Below are positions 44,343-53,151 of a stretch of 64,000 nucleotides of DNA, one piece after another. The position numbers and the translations under genes were made by a program. The notes under the pieces are model-generated. The model did not search any database, had not been told where the DNA came from, and worked only from the letters and a program-made list of their open reading frames with translations. Source of the DNA: Butyricimonas faecalis (lineage in GTDB: Bacteria > Bacteroidota > Bacteroidia > Bacteroidales > Marinifilaceae); NCBI RefSeq assembly GCF_003991565.1, contig NZ_CP032819.1:4340001-4404000 (forward strand). The letters are read 5' to 3'. Each line of letters begins with the position of its first letter. Positions within the stretch are counted from its first letter, which is position 1.

Positions 44343-45836
44343 CCAAAACCAGTCACCGCTTCTAAAATTATCCTTGCTGTCTGTAGCAATTTTCTCCATC
44401 CATGCGTTTAAAGCAGCGGGAACATCGCCTTGACCTGACCATTTGAAATCATCGCTTTGCGATGAGGTTTGTTCATCCTGCTTTGCAAAAGCCAGACAGC
44501 CGCCAAGATTTTGCAGGATGTCCCACCACTGACCCGAGGCAGGAAGATACCAGCCGGTAGTAGTTGCGGAAACCGGGCAGGTCGTGTTATAATCATCGGC
44601 AGCCTTGAAGGCGGGATAACTGTCGAAGCCTTTACGATTGGTACGGATATGTTCGCAATTGCCGTAGCCGCTGATGTCTTTATAGTTATCGGCTTTCGTT
44701 ACGCATTTCGTCAGGCCCTCATCAATAGGTGAAGGACTCCACCGCAAACCTGTCCTGGCAGTCTTCACGGACATAACCAGTCCATGCACCTTGTCTTCAC
44801 CGCCCAACTTCTCTTTTTCCTTTGCACCGATACGACTCTTGTCCGTTTGGAAAACGATGCCTACTACATCGGCTGCCTGCACTACTGAGGCTTCGGCATC
44901 TTTCGGCAGCACCCGGCCGTCGGCAAGGAAGAAGTCGCCCACCTGCAAGTGATAATCTTTTTGAATCGTTGTCGCACCGTCCACTTTGTATCTCTTGTAA
45001 CTGCCGCTGGAAAGACCGGACGGGGTTATGGTAAACTCCCTGTTTCCCCCGTCATAACTTCCCTCGATAGTCGGCAAGGAGTTCGGCAACAAGTAGCGGT
45101 AAGTGCCGTCGGCCATGCGCAGTGGCTTGGCGGTACCGGTGAATGTGGCTTCTGACTGCACGGTGTAGTTGGGAACCTGCACGTCGGTAAACTTATAAAC
45201 GGTCTTCGGTATCTCGATGACGACCAACGATAGGGCGTGGGTCATGACGAAATCGAGCCGGACGGCACCATTGTCCAACGTGGGTGTGCAAGAGGCTGTC
45301 ATCAGGTCGGAAGCGGTGTAATCCGCATACGAGCTTTGGTCGGTCTTCACCGGCCAATCATACGAAATCGGCTTAAAGAAATTCTCTTCGGGAAACTCAA
45401 TTGCGTGCTCTAACAGATTGCTTATGACCGTGTTGTCCAAGTCCGATCTATAGGGGTAATAGAGGTAGTATTCCTCATCCGACAGCCCTCCCGCAAGTGT
45501 CGTACCAGCCTCGGGCTTCCAAACGAGGCTCCCCGTGGTGGCATCTCTCTCGGCGGTCAGTTTCACGTTGGAATAAATCATCTTCTTATCCGAGTATAAG
45601 CCGCGGACCATGAAGAGTCCGCAGGCATCGCCTTCGGTAAACTCGGTGGTGTAGCCGTTCTCCACGGCTCGGGTCGTTTTACCCTCAGTCGATGTATATC
45701 CCCCGTCGGTAACGGAGATGGCGAGTGGTCGCGCCACGTTGTCCTGCGCATCAGGGAACTCTGCCTGCGTGCAGGAGACAGCAAGCAGCAGGAGCAACGC
45801 GGCTTGCAGGAGAGGGTATATGTTTTGTATCTTCAT
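44220..45836 (-). CDS. Array member 10: fimbrillin-like lipoprotein, module I + C-type a with variable end
   Basis: The start at 45836 (MKIQNIYPLL) gives Cys22 and Arg56; a second Met lies six bases upstream. Its module I differs from members 1, 2, 4, 7 and 8: the YRSDLDNTVISNLLEHAIEF segment replaces the usual YPYQ...AEFFAPL region and is shared only with member 12. The C-domain is type a (GWYLPASGQWWDILQNLGGC), ending WTSSEYSDNCARYWNVYSDG and, after the variable codons, GVRPVLAF. The lectin-like part is closest to the module II members 9 and 13, so N and C parts have different histories. Confidence 0.85.
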   Translation of the reverse strand: MKIQNIYPLLQAALLLLLAVSCTQAEFPDAQDNVARPLAISVTDGGYTSTEGKTTRAVENGYTTEFTEGDACGLFMVRGLYSDKKMIYSNVKLTAERDATTGSLVWKPEAGTTLAGGLSDEEYYLYYPYRSDLDNTVISNLLEHAIEFPEENFFKPISYDWPVKTDQSSYADYTASDLMTASCTPTLDNGAVRLDFVMTHALSLVVIEIPKTVYKFTDVQVPNYTVQSEATFTGTAKPLRMADGTYRYLLPNSLPTIEGSYDGGNREFTITPSGLSSGSYKRYKVDGATTIQKDYHLQVGDFFLADGRVLPKDAEASVVQAADVVGIVFQTDKSRIGAKEKEKLGGEDKVHGLVMSVKTARTGLRWSPSPIDEGLTKCVTKADNYKDISGYGNCEHIRTNRKGFDSYPAFKAADDYNTTCPVSATTTGWYLPASGQWWDILQNLGGCLAFAKQDEQTSSQSDDFKWSGQGDVPAALNAWMEKIATDSKDNFRSGDWFWTSSEYSDNCARYWNVYSDGRVSCIWGLKSYYNGVRPVLAF

Positions 45837-45864
45837 ATTCATGCGTGTATAGGGATTAAATGGT

Positions 45865-47592
45865 TCAGAAAGCAAGGACGGGGCGCACAATACGGTTGAG
45901 TTGCTTGCCATTGCGAGTGCAGCACACGGCATTCGCTTGTATCTCCCAAAACCATGTGCCCCATTTATACGAAAGGTCTTCCGAAGACGACCAAAACGTG
46001 CCAAAGCTGTCAAATTCATGTTTCCTGTTGACGGCAATTTTCTCCATCCAACGATTCAGGGCGGGAGCGCCTTGTCCCCACCTGAACCACTTGAAATATC
46101 CTGACGTTGGCAAAGTCTCGGACGAGGTTTGCTGACCTGCGTCTGCCAAATCTAAGCAACCGCCCAGATTCTGGAGAATGTCCCACCACTGCCCGGAGGC
46201 AGGAAGATACCAACCCGTGGTGGTCGCGGGGACAGGGCAGGTCGTGTTATAATCGTCGGCAGCCTTGAATGCAGGGTAATTGTCGAAGTTGCCGCGATTG
46301 GCCCGGATATGCTCGCAATTTCCGTAGCCGCCGATGTCGTTGTAGTTGTCGGTTTTCGTATTGCATTTCGTCACCCCCTCGTCCTTACTGTAAGGCCCCC
46401 AATTTTGGCCTGTTGCGGCATTCTTCACGCTCATCACCAGCCCATGCACCTTGCCTGCGCCCAGTTTGGCCTTCTCGGCAGCGCCGATGCGGCTTGGGTC
46501 CGTCTGGAACACGATGCCGACAACCTTTCTAGCAGCACCGGTATTCGGGTTGGTCAGCATGGGAGCGGGTTTCTCCGCGGCAATCTTCATACTGCCGTCT
46601 GCATAGATTTTGCGCAGACCGCCGTCGCTCCAAGTCCCGTCGGAATAGAAGTAGTCGCCGATTTTAAGCTCGTCAGCCGTGAAACTCCGTTTCACTTCTT
46701 TGGAGGAAACGCTCTCCTCGCCGCCATCTCTCCACGTGCCACTGGTCGCCGCCTGTACCTCTATTCCGTTTGCTTTCACGGTGATAGTGTAGGCATACCG
46801 CTTGCCAGACTTGAGATTGCCCGCGGCATCCGTATCGGGAGTGTAGGTAAAGACATCCGAGCCGACAGCTATCCGGATGAGCGGCTTTCCCGTCATGTAC
46901 TGCGGCACAACCACCGCCTCGTATTTCTTGGTTGCGGCATCGTGATAGGGTTTTATCTCGCCGTCCGATTGGTCAGCCGCACCCACCATGCCGCAGCTGA
47001 AGTAAGCTTCCGAGTCACCGAGCAGGGTGACGGTTGCCCCTTCCACCTCCTCTTCCGTGACACCTTCGCCCGCCGCGAGCGTGATTTCCATTTTAGCCAT
47101 ACGGTGGTTGAAACGGAGGTTGATGGTCTGGCCATAACGTCCTACGGCACTGGCATACAGGATATCGAAAGCGGCGTACCCGCCACTTTGGTCGGAAATG
47201 TCGACATCCGGGCTACCATTAATATATGGAGGAGTCCATGCCGTGATGCGGGCTTCGTCTGTGTTTTTCCCGTAAATGGTGTTCGCGGCATCCTTTGGAA
47301 CAGCGTTGCCCGAGGCATCCATCACGTATGTCTTGGGCATACCACCTATGTAGCCCTCTACCGTCACTCCGATTTCCTCGCCACCCGTCCACGTCTCCTT
47401 GCCACCGGCGCGGGTCTGCGGCTGTTGTGCCACCTCTGCTGTCAGTTGTAACGGGTACTTGCCGTCGGGCAGGGGCGTGACGCCTCCTGTTTCCTCTTTG
47501 TCACAGGCGACGAACAGTCCGCCTGCGAGTATCAAAACCGATAACCGGCTGCAGAAGTACGACCATAGTTTGGAAGAATCTGTTTTTTTCAT
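45865..47592 (-). CDS. Array member 11: fimbrillin-like lipoprotein, module II + C-type a
   Basis: The start at 47592 (MKKTDSSKLWSYFCSRLSVL) gives Cys30 and Arg61. Module II is almost the same as in members 9 and 13, with the extra Gln (AQQPQTRAGGKE) and the YIGGMPKTYVMDASG patch shared only with member 13. The C-domain is type a, but its last part is longer (SETLPTSGYFKWFRWGQGAP) and the end differs most from its neighbours: FWSSSEDLSYKWGTWFWEIQ, then a stretch with two adjacent Cys, then IVRPVLAF. Its codons include NNA forms, so it may descend from a different template. Confidence 0.83.
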   Translation of the reverse strand: MKKTDSSKLWSYFCSRLSVLILAGGLFVACDKEETGGVTPLPDGKYPLQLTAEVAQQPQTRAGGKETWTGGEEIGVTVEGYIGGMPKTYVMDASGNAVPKDAANTIYGKNTDEARITAWTPPYINGSPDVDISDQSGGYAAFDILYASAVGRYGQTINLRFNHRMAKMEITLAAGEGVTEEEVEGATVTLLGDSEAYFSCGMVGAADQSDGEIKPYHDAATKKYEAVVVPQYMTGKPLIRIAVGSDVFTYTPDTDAAGNLKSGKRYAYTITVKANGIEVQAATSGTWRDGGEESVSSKEVKRSFTADELKIGDYFYSDGTWSDGGLRKIYADGSMKIAAEKPAPMLTNPNTGAARKVVGIVFQTDPSRIGAAEKAKLGAGKVHGLVMSVKNAATGQNWGPYSKDEGVTKCNTKTDNYNDIGGYGNCEHIRANRGNFDNYPAFKAADDYNTTCPVPATTTGWYLPASGQWWDILQNLGGCLDLADAGQQTSSETLPTSGYFKWFRWGQGAPALNRWMEKIAVNRKHEFDSFGTFWSSSEDLSYKWGTWFWEIQANAVCCTRNGKQLNRIVRPVLAF

Positions 47593-47676
47593 ATCGTCAT
47601 TTGTTCTTTGTTTTATGCAGTTAGAAAGCACACACGGCACGCACCGGATGTTTGTCTCCATCTTGATAAAGTGAAA

Positions 47677-47802
47677 TCAAAAAGCAAGGACGGGACGCAC
47701 AACGAAGTAGCTGTAGTACTTATCGCGCCATAAACAGTACACGTAACCATAGGAGCGCACGCGCCAGCCCCGTGCATCGCCGGCCGAGCACTCCGAAGAT
47801 GA
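47677..47802 (-). other. Hypervariable 3' end (VR-like) of array member 12
   Basis: Even normally fixed positions have changed here (EYSD to ECSA by TAC to TGC and GAC to GCC). Variable codons read GGC, GAT, CGC, CGC, TAT, TAC, TAC, CGC, GAT, TAC, TAC, AGC, TAC, TTC, GTT. Confidence 0.6.
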
Positions 47803-49344
47803 CCCAAAAATGTCACCGTCGCTAAAATCATTCTTGCTGTCGGCTGCAATTTTATTCATCCAGGCGTTCAAGGCAGAGGATACATCACCTTGATTACCCC
47901 ATGAGAAATCACCGTAGAAATCACCGTCATCCGATGAGGTTTGTTCATCCTGCTTTGCCAAAGCCGGACAACCGCCCAGATTTTGCAGAATGTCCCACCA
48001 CTGACCTGATGCAGGAAGGTACCAGCCGGTAGTAGTCGCGGGAACCGGTCTGGTCGTGTTGTAGCCGTCAGCAGCCTTGAAGACGGGATAACGGTCGAAG
48101 TTACCGCGATTGGAGCGGATATGCTCGCAATTTCCGTAACCGCTGATATCGTTGTAGTTCTGGGCTTTCATCTTGCATTTCGTCAGATCCTCGTCTGTAC
48201 CAAGTGGTCCCCACCATTGGCCTGTTGCGGCATTCTTGACAGACATGACAAGACCGTGTACCTTGTCTTTGCCACCCAGCGCATTCTTCTCTGCCTGTCC
48301 GATACGACTCTTGTCCGTTTGGAACACGATACCGACGACTGTAGCCGCCTGCACCGTCGTTTCGTCCGCCTCTTTCGGAATCAGATACCCCGTCGTACCG
48401 TTATCTTTCGTGCAGTAGAAGTCTCCGATGCGAGCAATGCCCGATTCGGCATAGGTGACGTTCTTTATGGTTTCCGCCGCGCCGTCCACCTTGTATCTCT
48501 TGTATTCCCCTACGACAGGATGGGACGCGGACGTGGTGATGGTAAACTCCCTGTTCCCCTCGTCATAACTTCCCTCGATAGTCGGCAAGGAGTTCGGCAA
48601 CAAGTAGCGGTAAGTGCCGTCGGCCATGCGCAGTGGCTTGGCGGTACCGGTGAACGTGGCTTCTGACTGCACGGTGTAGTCGGGAACCTGCGCGTCGGTA
48701 AACTTGTAAACGGTCTTCGGCATCTCGATGACGACCAACGATAGGGCGTGGGTCATGACGAAATCGAGCCGAAGCTTACCATTGTCCAACGTGGGAGTGC
48801 AAGAGGCTGTCATCAGGTCGGAAGCGGTGTAATCCGCATACGAGCTTTGGTCGGTCTTCACCGGCCAATCATACGAAATCGGCTTAAAGAAATTCTCTTC
48901 GGGAAACTCAATTGCGTGCTCTAACAGATTGCTTATGACCGTGTTGTCCAAGTCCGATCTATAGGGGTAATAGAGGTAGTATTCCTCATCCGACAGCCCT
49001 CCCGCAAGTGTCGTACCAGCCTCGGGCTTCCAAACGAGGCTCCCCGTGGCGACATCTCTCTCGGCGGTCAGTTTCACGTTGGAATAAATCATCTTCTTAT
49101 CCGAGTATAAGCCGCGCACCACGAAGAGTCCACAGGCATCCCCCTCGGTAAACTCGGTGGTGTAGCCGTTCTCCACGGCTCGGGTCGTTTTACCCTCAGT
49201 CGATGTATATCCCCCGTCGGTAACGGAGATGGTGAGTTGCCGCGCCTTGTCTTGTGCGGCAGGGGACTTTTCCTGCGTGCAGGAGACAGCAAGCAGCAGG
49301 AGCAACGCGGCTTGCAAGAGGTGGTATATGTTTTGTATCTTCAT
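47677..49344 (-). CDS. Array member 12: fimbrillin-like lipoprotein, module I + C-type a with variable end
   Basis: The start at 49344 (MKIQNIYHLL; another Met six bases upstream) gives Cys22 and Arg55. The first ~290 residues are close to identical to member 10, so the two arose by recent duplication. After that the middle region differs (a CTKDNGTTGYLIPKEAD insert) and the type a C-domain (GWYLPASGQWWDILQNLGGC) ends FGSSSECSAGDARGWRVRSY plus a variable tail that is one codon longer than in members 9, 10 and 13. Confidence 0.85.
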   Translation of the reverse strand: MKIQNIYHLLQAALLLLLAVSCTQEKSPAAQDKARQLTISVTDGGYTSTEGKTTRAVENGYTTEFTEGDACGLFVVRGLYSDKKMIYSNVKLTAERDVATGSLVWKPEAGTTLAGGLSDEEYYLYYPYRSDLDNTVISNLLEHAIEFPEENFFKPISYDWPVKTDQSSYADYTASDLMTASCTPTLDNGKLRLDFVMTHALSLVVIEMPKTVYKFTDAQVPDYTVQSEATFTGTAKPLRMADGTYRYLLPNSLPTIEGSYDEGNREFTITTSASHPVVGEYKRYKVDGAAETIKNVTYAESGIARIGDFYCTKDNGTTGYLIPKEADETTVQAATVVGIVFQTDKSRIGQAEKNALGGKDKVHGLVMSVKNAATGQWWGPLGTDEDLTKCKMKAQNYNDISGYGNCEHIRSNRGNFDRYPVFKAADGYNTTRPVPATTTGWYLPASGQWWDILQNLGGCPALAKQDEQTSSDDGDFYGDFSWGNQGDVSSALNAWMNKIAADSKNDFSDGDIFGSSSECSAGDARGWRVRSYGYVYCLWRDKYYSYFVVRPVLAF

Positions 49345-49379
49345 ACTCATGTTCTTAATGGATTAAACAGGTAAATAGG

Positions 49380-49502
49380 TCAAAAAGCAAGGACGGGACG
49401 AACATCGAAGTTGCTGCTCTTATTAGACCACTCACAGTACACGGAACCACGGTCGCTCACGTAACAGAGCCGTGCGCGGTAGTCCGAGTACTCCGAAGAC
49501 GA
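49380..49502 (-). other. Hypervariable 3' end (VR-like) of array member 13
   Basis: Variable codons read TAC, CGC, CTC, TGT, TAC, AGC, GAC, CGT, TCC, TAC, GAG, TCT, AAT, AGC, AGC, AAC, TTC, GAT. The ~60 bases just upstream are almost the same as in members 9 and 10, so change begins abruptly. Confidence 0.6.
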
Positions 49503-51101
49503 CCAAAACCAGTCACCGTTTCTAAAATTATCCTTGCTGTCTGTGGCAATTTTCTCCATCCATGCATTTAAAGCAGCGGGAACATCGCCTTGACCTGTCC
49601 AAGTGAAATCACCGCTTTGCGATGAGGTTTGTTCATCCTGCTTTGCCAAAGCCGGACAACCGCCCAGATTTTGCAGAATGTCCCACCACTGGCCGGAGGA
49701 AGGAAAATACCAGCCGGTAGTAGTCGCGGAAACCGGGCAGGTCGTGTTATAATCATAGGCGGCCTTGAATGCGGGATAATTGTCGAAGTTGCCGCGATTG
49801 GTGCGGATATGCTCGCAATTTCCGTAACCGCTGATGTCATTATAGTTATCGGCTTTCGTATTGCATTTCGTCAGACCCTCATCTTGACCATACGGTCCCC
49901 ACCGCTGCCGATCTGTCGCAGCATTCTTCACAGCCATGACAAGGCCGTGAACTTTGCCTTCACCGCCTAACTTCTCTTTTTCCTTTGCACCGATACGGCT
50001 CTTGTCCGTCTGGAACACGATGCCGACGACTGCCCTGCTTGCGCCGGTTGTAGGGTTGACCATCACGGGAGCGGGCTTGGGTTCCGCTATCGCCACACTG
50101 CCGTCGTCATAGCGTTTGCGCAGACCGCCGTCGCTCCAAGTCCCGTCGGAATAGAAGTAGTCGCCGATTTTAAGCTCGTCAGCCGTGAAACTCCGTTTCA
50201 CTTCTTTGGAGGAGACGCTCTCCTCGCCGCCATCGCTCCACGTGCCACTGGTCGCCGCCTGTACCTCTATTCCGTTTGCTTTCACGGTGATGGCGTAGGT
50301 ATACCGCTTGCCAGACTTGAGATTGCCCGCGGCATCCGTATCGGGAGTGTAGGTAAAGACATCCGAGCCGACAGCTATCCGGATGAGCGGCTTTCCCGTC
50401 ATGTACTGCGGTACAACCACCGCCTCGTATTTCTTGGTTGCGGCATCGTGATAGGGTTTTATCTCGCCATCCGATTGGTCAGCCGCACCCACCATGCCGC
50501 AGCTGAAGTAAGCCTCCGAGTCACCGAGCAGGGTGACGGTTGCCCCTTCCACCTCCTCTTCCGTGACACCTTCGCCCGCCGCTAGCGTGATTTCCATTTT
50601 AGCCATACGGTGGTTGAAACGGAGGTTGATGGTCTGGCCATAACGTCCTACGGCACTGGCATACAGGACGTCGAAAGCGGCGTACCCGCCACTTTGGTCG
50701 GAAATGTCGACATCCGGGCTACCATTAATATATGGAGGAGTCCATGCCGTGATGCGGGCTTCGGCTGTGTTCTTCCAGTAAATGGCGTTCGCGTCATCCT
50801 TTGGAACAGCGTTGCCCGAGGCATCCATCACGTATGTCTTGGGCATACCACCTATGTAGCCCTCTACCGTCACTCCGATTTCCTCGCCACCCGTCCACGT
50901 CTCTTTGCCACCGGCGCGGGTCTGCGGCTGTTGTGCCACCTCTGCCGTCAGTTTCAACGGGTACATGCCCTCGGGTAGAGACGTGGTATTTCCCACCGTA
51001 TCATCCTTGCCGCAGGAAACAAGCAACCCGCCGGCGAGCATCAAGGCCGGCAACCACGAGCCGACATGCGGCCATCGCCTTGAATAACCTGTTATTTTCA
51101 T
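49380..51101 (-). CDS. Array member 13 (first of the array): module II + C-type a with variable end
   Basis: This is the array member nearest the operon start. Its signal peptide (MKITGYSRRWPHVGSWLPAL, Cys30) and lipobox neighbourhood (GKDDTVGNTTSLPEG) are unlike the others, so only the region from residue ~48 is shared with members 9 and 11. Arg62 marks the predicted processing site. Module II (~60-300), a linker (DELKIGDYFYSDGTWSDGGL) and a type a C-domain (GWYFPSSGQWWDILQNLGGC) follow; the end is FWSSSEYSDYRARLCYVSDR, variable codons, then DVRPVLAF. A cleaved N-terminus with a terminal adhesin-like domain fits a type V pilus tip subunit. Confidence 0.85.
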   Translation of the reverse strand: MKITGYSRRWPHVGSWLPALMLAGGLLVSCGKDDTVGNTTSLPEGMYPLKLTAEVAQQPQTRAGGKETWTGGEEIGVTVEGYIGGMPKTYVMDASGNAVPKDDANAIYWKNTAEARITAWTPPYINGSPDVDISDQSGGYAAFDVLYASAVGRYGQTINLRFNHRMAKMEITLAAGEGVTEEEVEGATVTLLGDSEAYFSCGMVGAADQSDGEIKPYHDAATKKYEAVVVPQYMTGKPLIRIAVGSDVFTYTPDTDAAGNLKSGKRYTYAITVKANGIEVQAATSGTWSDGGEESVSSKEVKRSFTADELKIGDYFYSDGTWSDGGLRKRYDDGSVAIAEPKPAPVMVNPTTGASRAVVGIVFQTDKSRIGAKEKEKLGGEGKVHGLVMAVKNAATDRQRWGPYGQDEGLTKCNTKADNYNDISGYGNCEHIRTNRGNFDNYPAFKAAYDYNTTCPVSATTTGWYFPSSGQWWDILQNLGGCPALAKQDEQTSSQSGDFTWTGQGDVPAALNAWMEKIATDSKDNFRNGDWFWSSSEYSDYRARLCYVSDRGSVYCEWSNKSSNFDVRPVLAF

Positions 51102-51220
51102 ATCATTATCTTTTTATCGTATTTCTTTTCTTCGTGCCGCCGCCCGCCGCGACGCGGGCAGCTACACCTTTTGGCGTACCTCCGTGCTTACGCCTGATGC
51201 ACGGCGGCGGCTGTCAGGCA
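51102..51220 (-). promoter_or_regulatory. GC-rich hairpin region between fimbrillin and the array
   Basis: This 119-base gap is the longest between genes in the locus and is rich in stems: GGCGTA/TACGCC around a 10-base loop (about 51172-51193), CCCGC/GCGGG (about 51143-51157), and an outer GCCGCCGC/GCGGCGGC pair. It could act as an attenuator that lowers read-through from the major subunit gene into the thirteen tip genes. Confidence 0.4.
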
Positions 51221-52252
51221 TCACTGCATCATCGCGTCGCCCGAATGACTTCCACCGTCGTTCCAGTCCTCGATGGTACACCCGCTGACGGCCAGTCCCG
51301 TCTTCTTCACCGTGATGGTGTAGGTGTAGGAGTAACCGGCTTCGAGCGCGGGTTTGATCTTGTCCTTGTTGGCGTAGGTCTGCGACATACCATCATCGGG
51401 AATCACCTCGAAATTCAAGTAGTCGGCGAGCGTCTGCGGGAGTAGAATCATGGAGAAGGTCATCACGCCCGTGGCGGCATCGAAACTTGCCACGCACTTG
51501 TCCGCGGCCGTTTTCGGGGTGCCAGTGCATTCGCGCAACTTCCAATCGTTCACAACGCTACCCGTGGTTGCGGCGATACCGGTCGTCACATTGAATGTTC
51601 CCTCGTGGATCAGGCCGCCCAACTTGTAGTCAGCAAGTTTCAGCACGTCCGTGTCGGAGAATCCGTCAGTTGTTGATGCTTGCACCTTGAGGATAAGGCG
51701 GGCCATCTGGTGCTTGAAGGAGCAGTCGCTGCCGCCCGTGGCAGTGTTGTCCGTGAAACTGATGGTCGGGTTACTCTTGCCGGCTTGGGCTCCCGTGGCA
51801 TAGATGTAGTCCATCTTCTCTTGGTCTTCCACCGTGGGCTGGTTATCCGTCGTGACGGTTATTTCCCCGTTACTCCCCGGTAGGATGGAAGCGTTTGCGC
51901 TCGACGTATAAGGTGCGTAGGCGGCAAAGGTAAATTTGCTGGAAGCGTCCTCGAAGAAGATGCCGTAACCCTTCGTTATCGGGGTGAAGTCCGCGGTGGT
52001 GCCGGTGCTCGTGGTTTGGTATCCCACGTTCTTGTACTTGTTACCCATGGTCGTGGGCGTGTTGGGTTCATCCACCACCATCACGCCGATTTTGTCAGTG
52101 TTCCACGTGTTGTTGATCGCACGGGTCATCGGACCGCTCACGCCAGCCGTGATGCGTGCTGCCACGGGGTTCTTCGGTTCCTCGTTCTCTTTCGCGCACG
52201 CTGCTAGTAGCGTTACCGCCGCGAGAATGAAAAATTTCGTATTCGTTTTCAT
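51221..52252 (-). CDS. Fimbrillin-family (Mfa-like) lipoprotein, probable pilus subunit
   Basis: The 343-residue product has a lipoprotein signal with Cys19 (LLAACAKENEE) and a Thr-Arg processing site (R44, PMTRAINNTW). The two-domain fimbrillin fold is indicated by FAAYAPYT (~110), YIYATGAQAG (~150), and FKHQMARLILKVQA (~185), the equivalent of the FNHRMAK motif in the array. It has no lectin-like C-domain: it ends at a beta-strand with TYTITVKKTGL and a short acidic tail. It is therefore the best candidate for a stalk or adaptor subunit on which array products sit. It lies between the Mfa2-like gene and the array. Confidence 0.85.
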   Translation of the reverse strand: MKTNTKFFILAAVTLLAACAKENEEPKNPVAARITAGVSGPMTRAINNTWNTDKIGVMVVDEPNTPTTMGNKYKNVGYQTTSTGTTADFTPITKGYGIFFEDASSKFTFAAYAPYTSSANASILPGSNGEITVTTDNQPTVEDQEKMDYIYATGAQAGKSNPTISFTDNTATGGSDCSFKHQMARLILKVQASTTDGFSDTDVLKLADYKLGGLIHEGTFNVTTGIAATTGSVVNDWKLRECTGTPKTAADKCVASFDAATGVMTFSMILLPQTLADYLNFEVIPDDGMSQTYANKDKIKPALEAGYSYTYTITVKKTGLAVSGCTIEDWNDGGSHSGDAMMQ

Positions 52253-52284
52253 AACATTATTTTGAATTTACATGATTAATTTCT

Positions 52285-53133
52285 TTAGTTCGCGTCCACG
52301 TTGCCGCCGTCGGTCTCCTTCCAGTTCGTGATGGTGGCCCCCGTTACTCCCGCTTCTATCGGCAGCAGCAACTCGCCCGTGAGTGTCTTCGCTTCCGTCC
52401 GGTCGTTGAAGTCGGCAAGCTTATCTGAGATGTTGCTTTCTATCTGCTGCGTGTCACCGTTGGTGAAAAGAATGGATACTGTAAGTTTTTGGCTTGCAGT
52501 AGGAATGATGCCTAGCAGACGGAAAGAGGTCGTGAACTTGTTGCCGTTCTGCACGAGGGTATTCAGGCTCTTTGCCGCGGTGGTGCGCTCGCCCGTTACG
52601 ATATCGATTCGCGAGGCCACCCCGTCGAGCGTTGCCGTGGCCGATTGCACGCGGTTGTAGTCACCCTCCGTTACCGTGAGTTCCACGTTCAGCAGTCTCA
52701 CGAGCTGTTTTACCGGGACGGTCACTTTCAGCGTGTCATCCGCCATCACGTCGATGGTTTGGTGTGCCGAGAATAGATAACCCGGCATCGGCTCCATGTA
52801 TCCCGGTTCGCTCTCCCCGACGGTGGCGGTGTTACCGCTGATGCCGATGTGTTCGGGGGTGTTGTACGCCGTCAGTTCGTAACTGCCTTGTGGCAGCAAC
52901 GTCTTGAACGTGTTGATAATGCCGCTCGCGGCCTGCTCCTCCGTTCCCATGCGGAGCGTGTAGTTTTGCGGTATTTCCGCCTCCGCGCTCTTCGCGCTCC
53001 AGTCGGTAGTAACGATCACGGCCCCTAGGTCGGGATGGGGCGTGTTGAAGAGTTCATCCTTGACACAAGAGGTCAACGACAGCGCGATAGCCGCCGTCAG
53101 GATGGTCATATAACGTGTCTTCTTGTTTTTCAT
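52285..53133 (-). CDS. FimB/Mfa2- or DUF5119-like pilus anchor lipoprotein
   Basis: The 282-residue lipoprotein (Cys23, LTSCVKDELFNTPHPDLGAV) has the His-Pro-Asp opening and beta-rich two-domain build of FimB/Mfa2-type subunits (ITVTTDWS-like VIVTTDWSAK, YELTAYNTPEHIGISG, LLNVELTVTEGDYNRV). There is no Arg processing site after the Cys, as expected for an anchor that stays in the outer membrane and sets pilus length. It lies 18 bases after the DUF3575 gene and 32 before the fimbrillin gene. Confidence 0.75.
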   Translation of the reverse strand: MKNKKTRYMTILTAAIALSLTSCVKDELFNTPHPDLGAVIVTTDWSAKSAEAEIPQNYTLRMGTEEQAASGIINTFKTLLPQGSYELTAYNTPEHIGISGNTATVGESEPGYMEPMPGYLFSAHQTIDVMADDTLKVTVPVKQLVRLLNVELTVTEGDYNRVQSATATLDGVASRIDIVTGERTTAAKSLNTLVQNGNKFTTSFRLLGIIPTASQKLTVSILFTNGDTQQIESNISDKLADFNDRTEAKTLTGELLLPIEAGVTGATITNWKETDGGNVDAN

Positions 53134-53151
53134 CTTGATATTCCTCCCTGT

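Noticed and set aside
28870..51101. Integron-like cassette array
   Set aside because: There are no attC-like palindromes between the genes; the gaps are short and differ, and the genes are paralogues.
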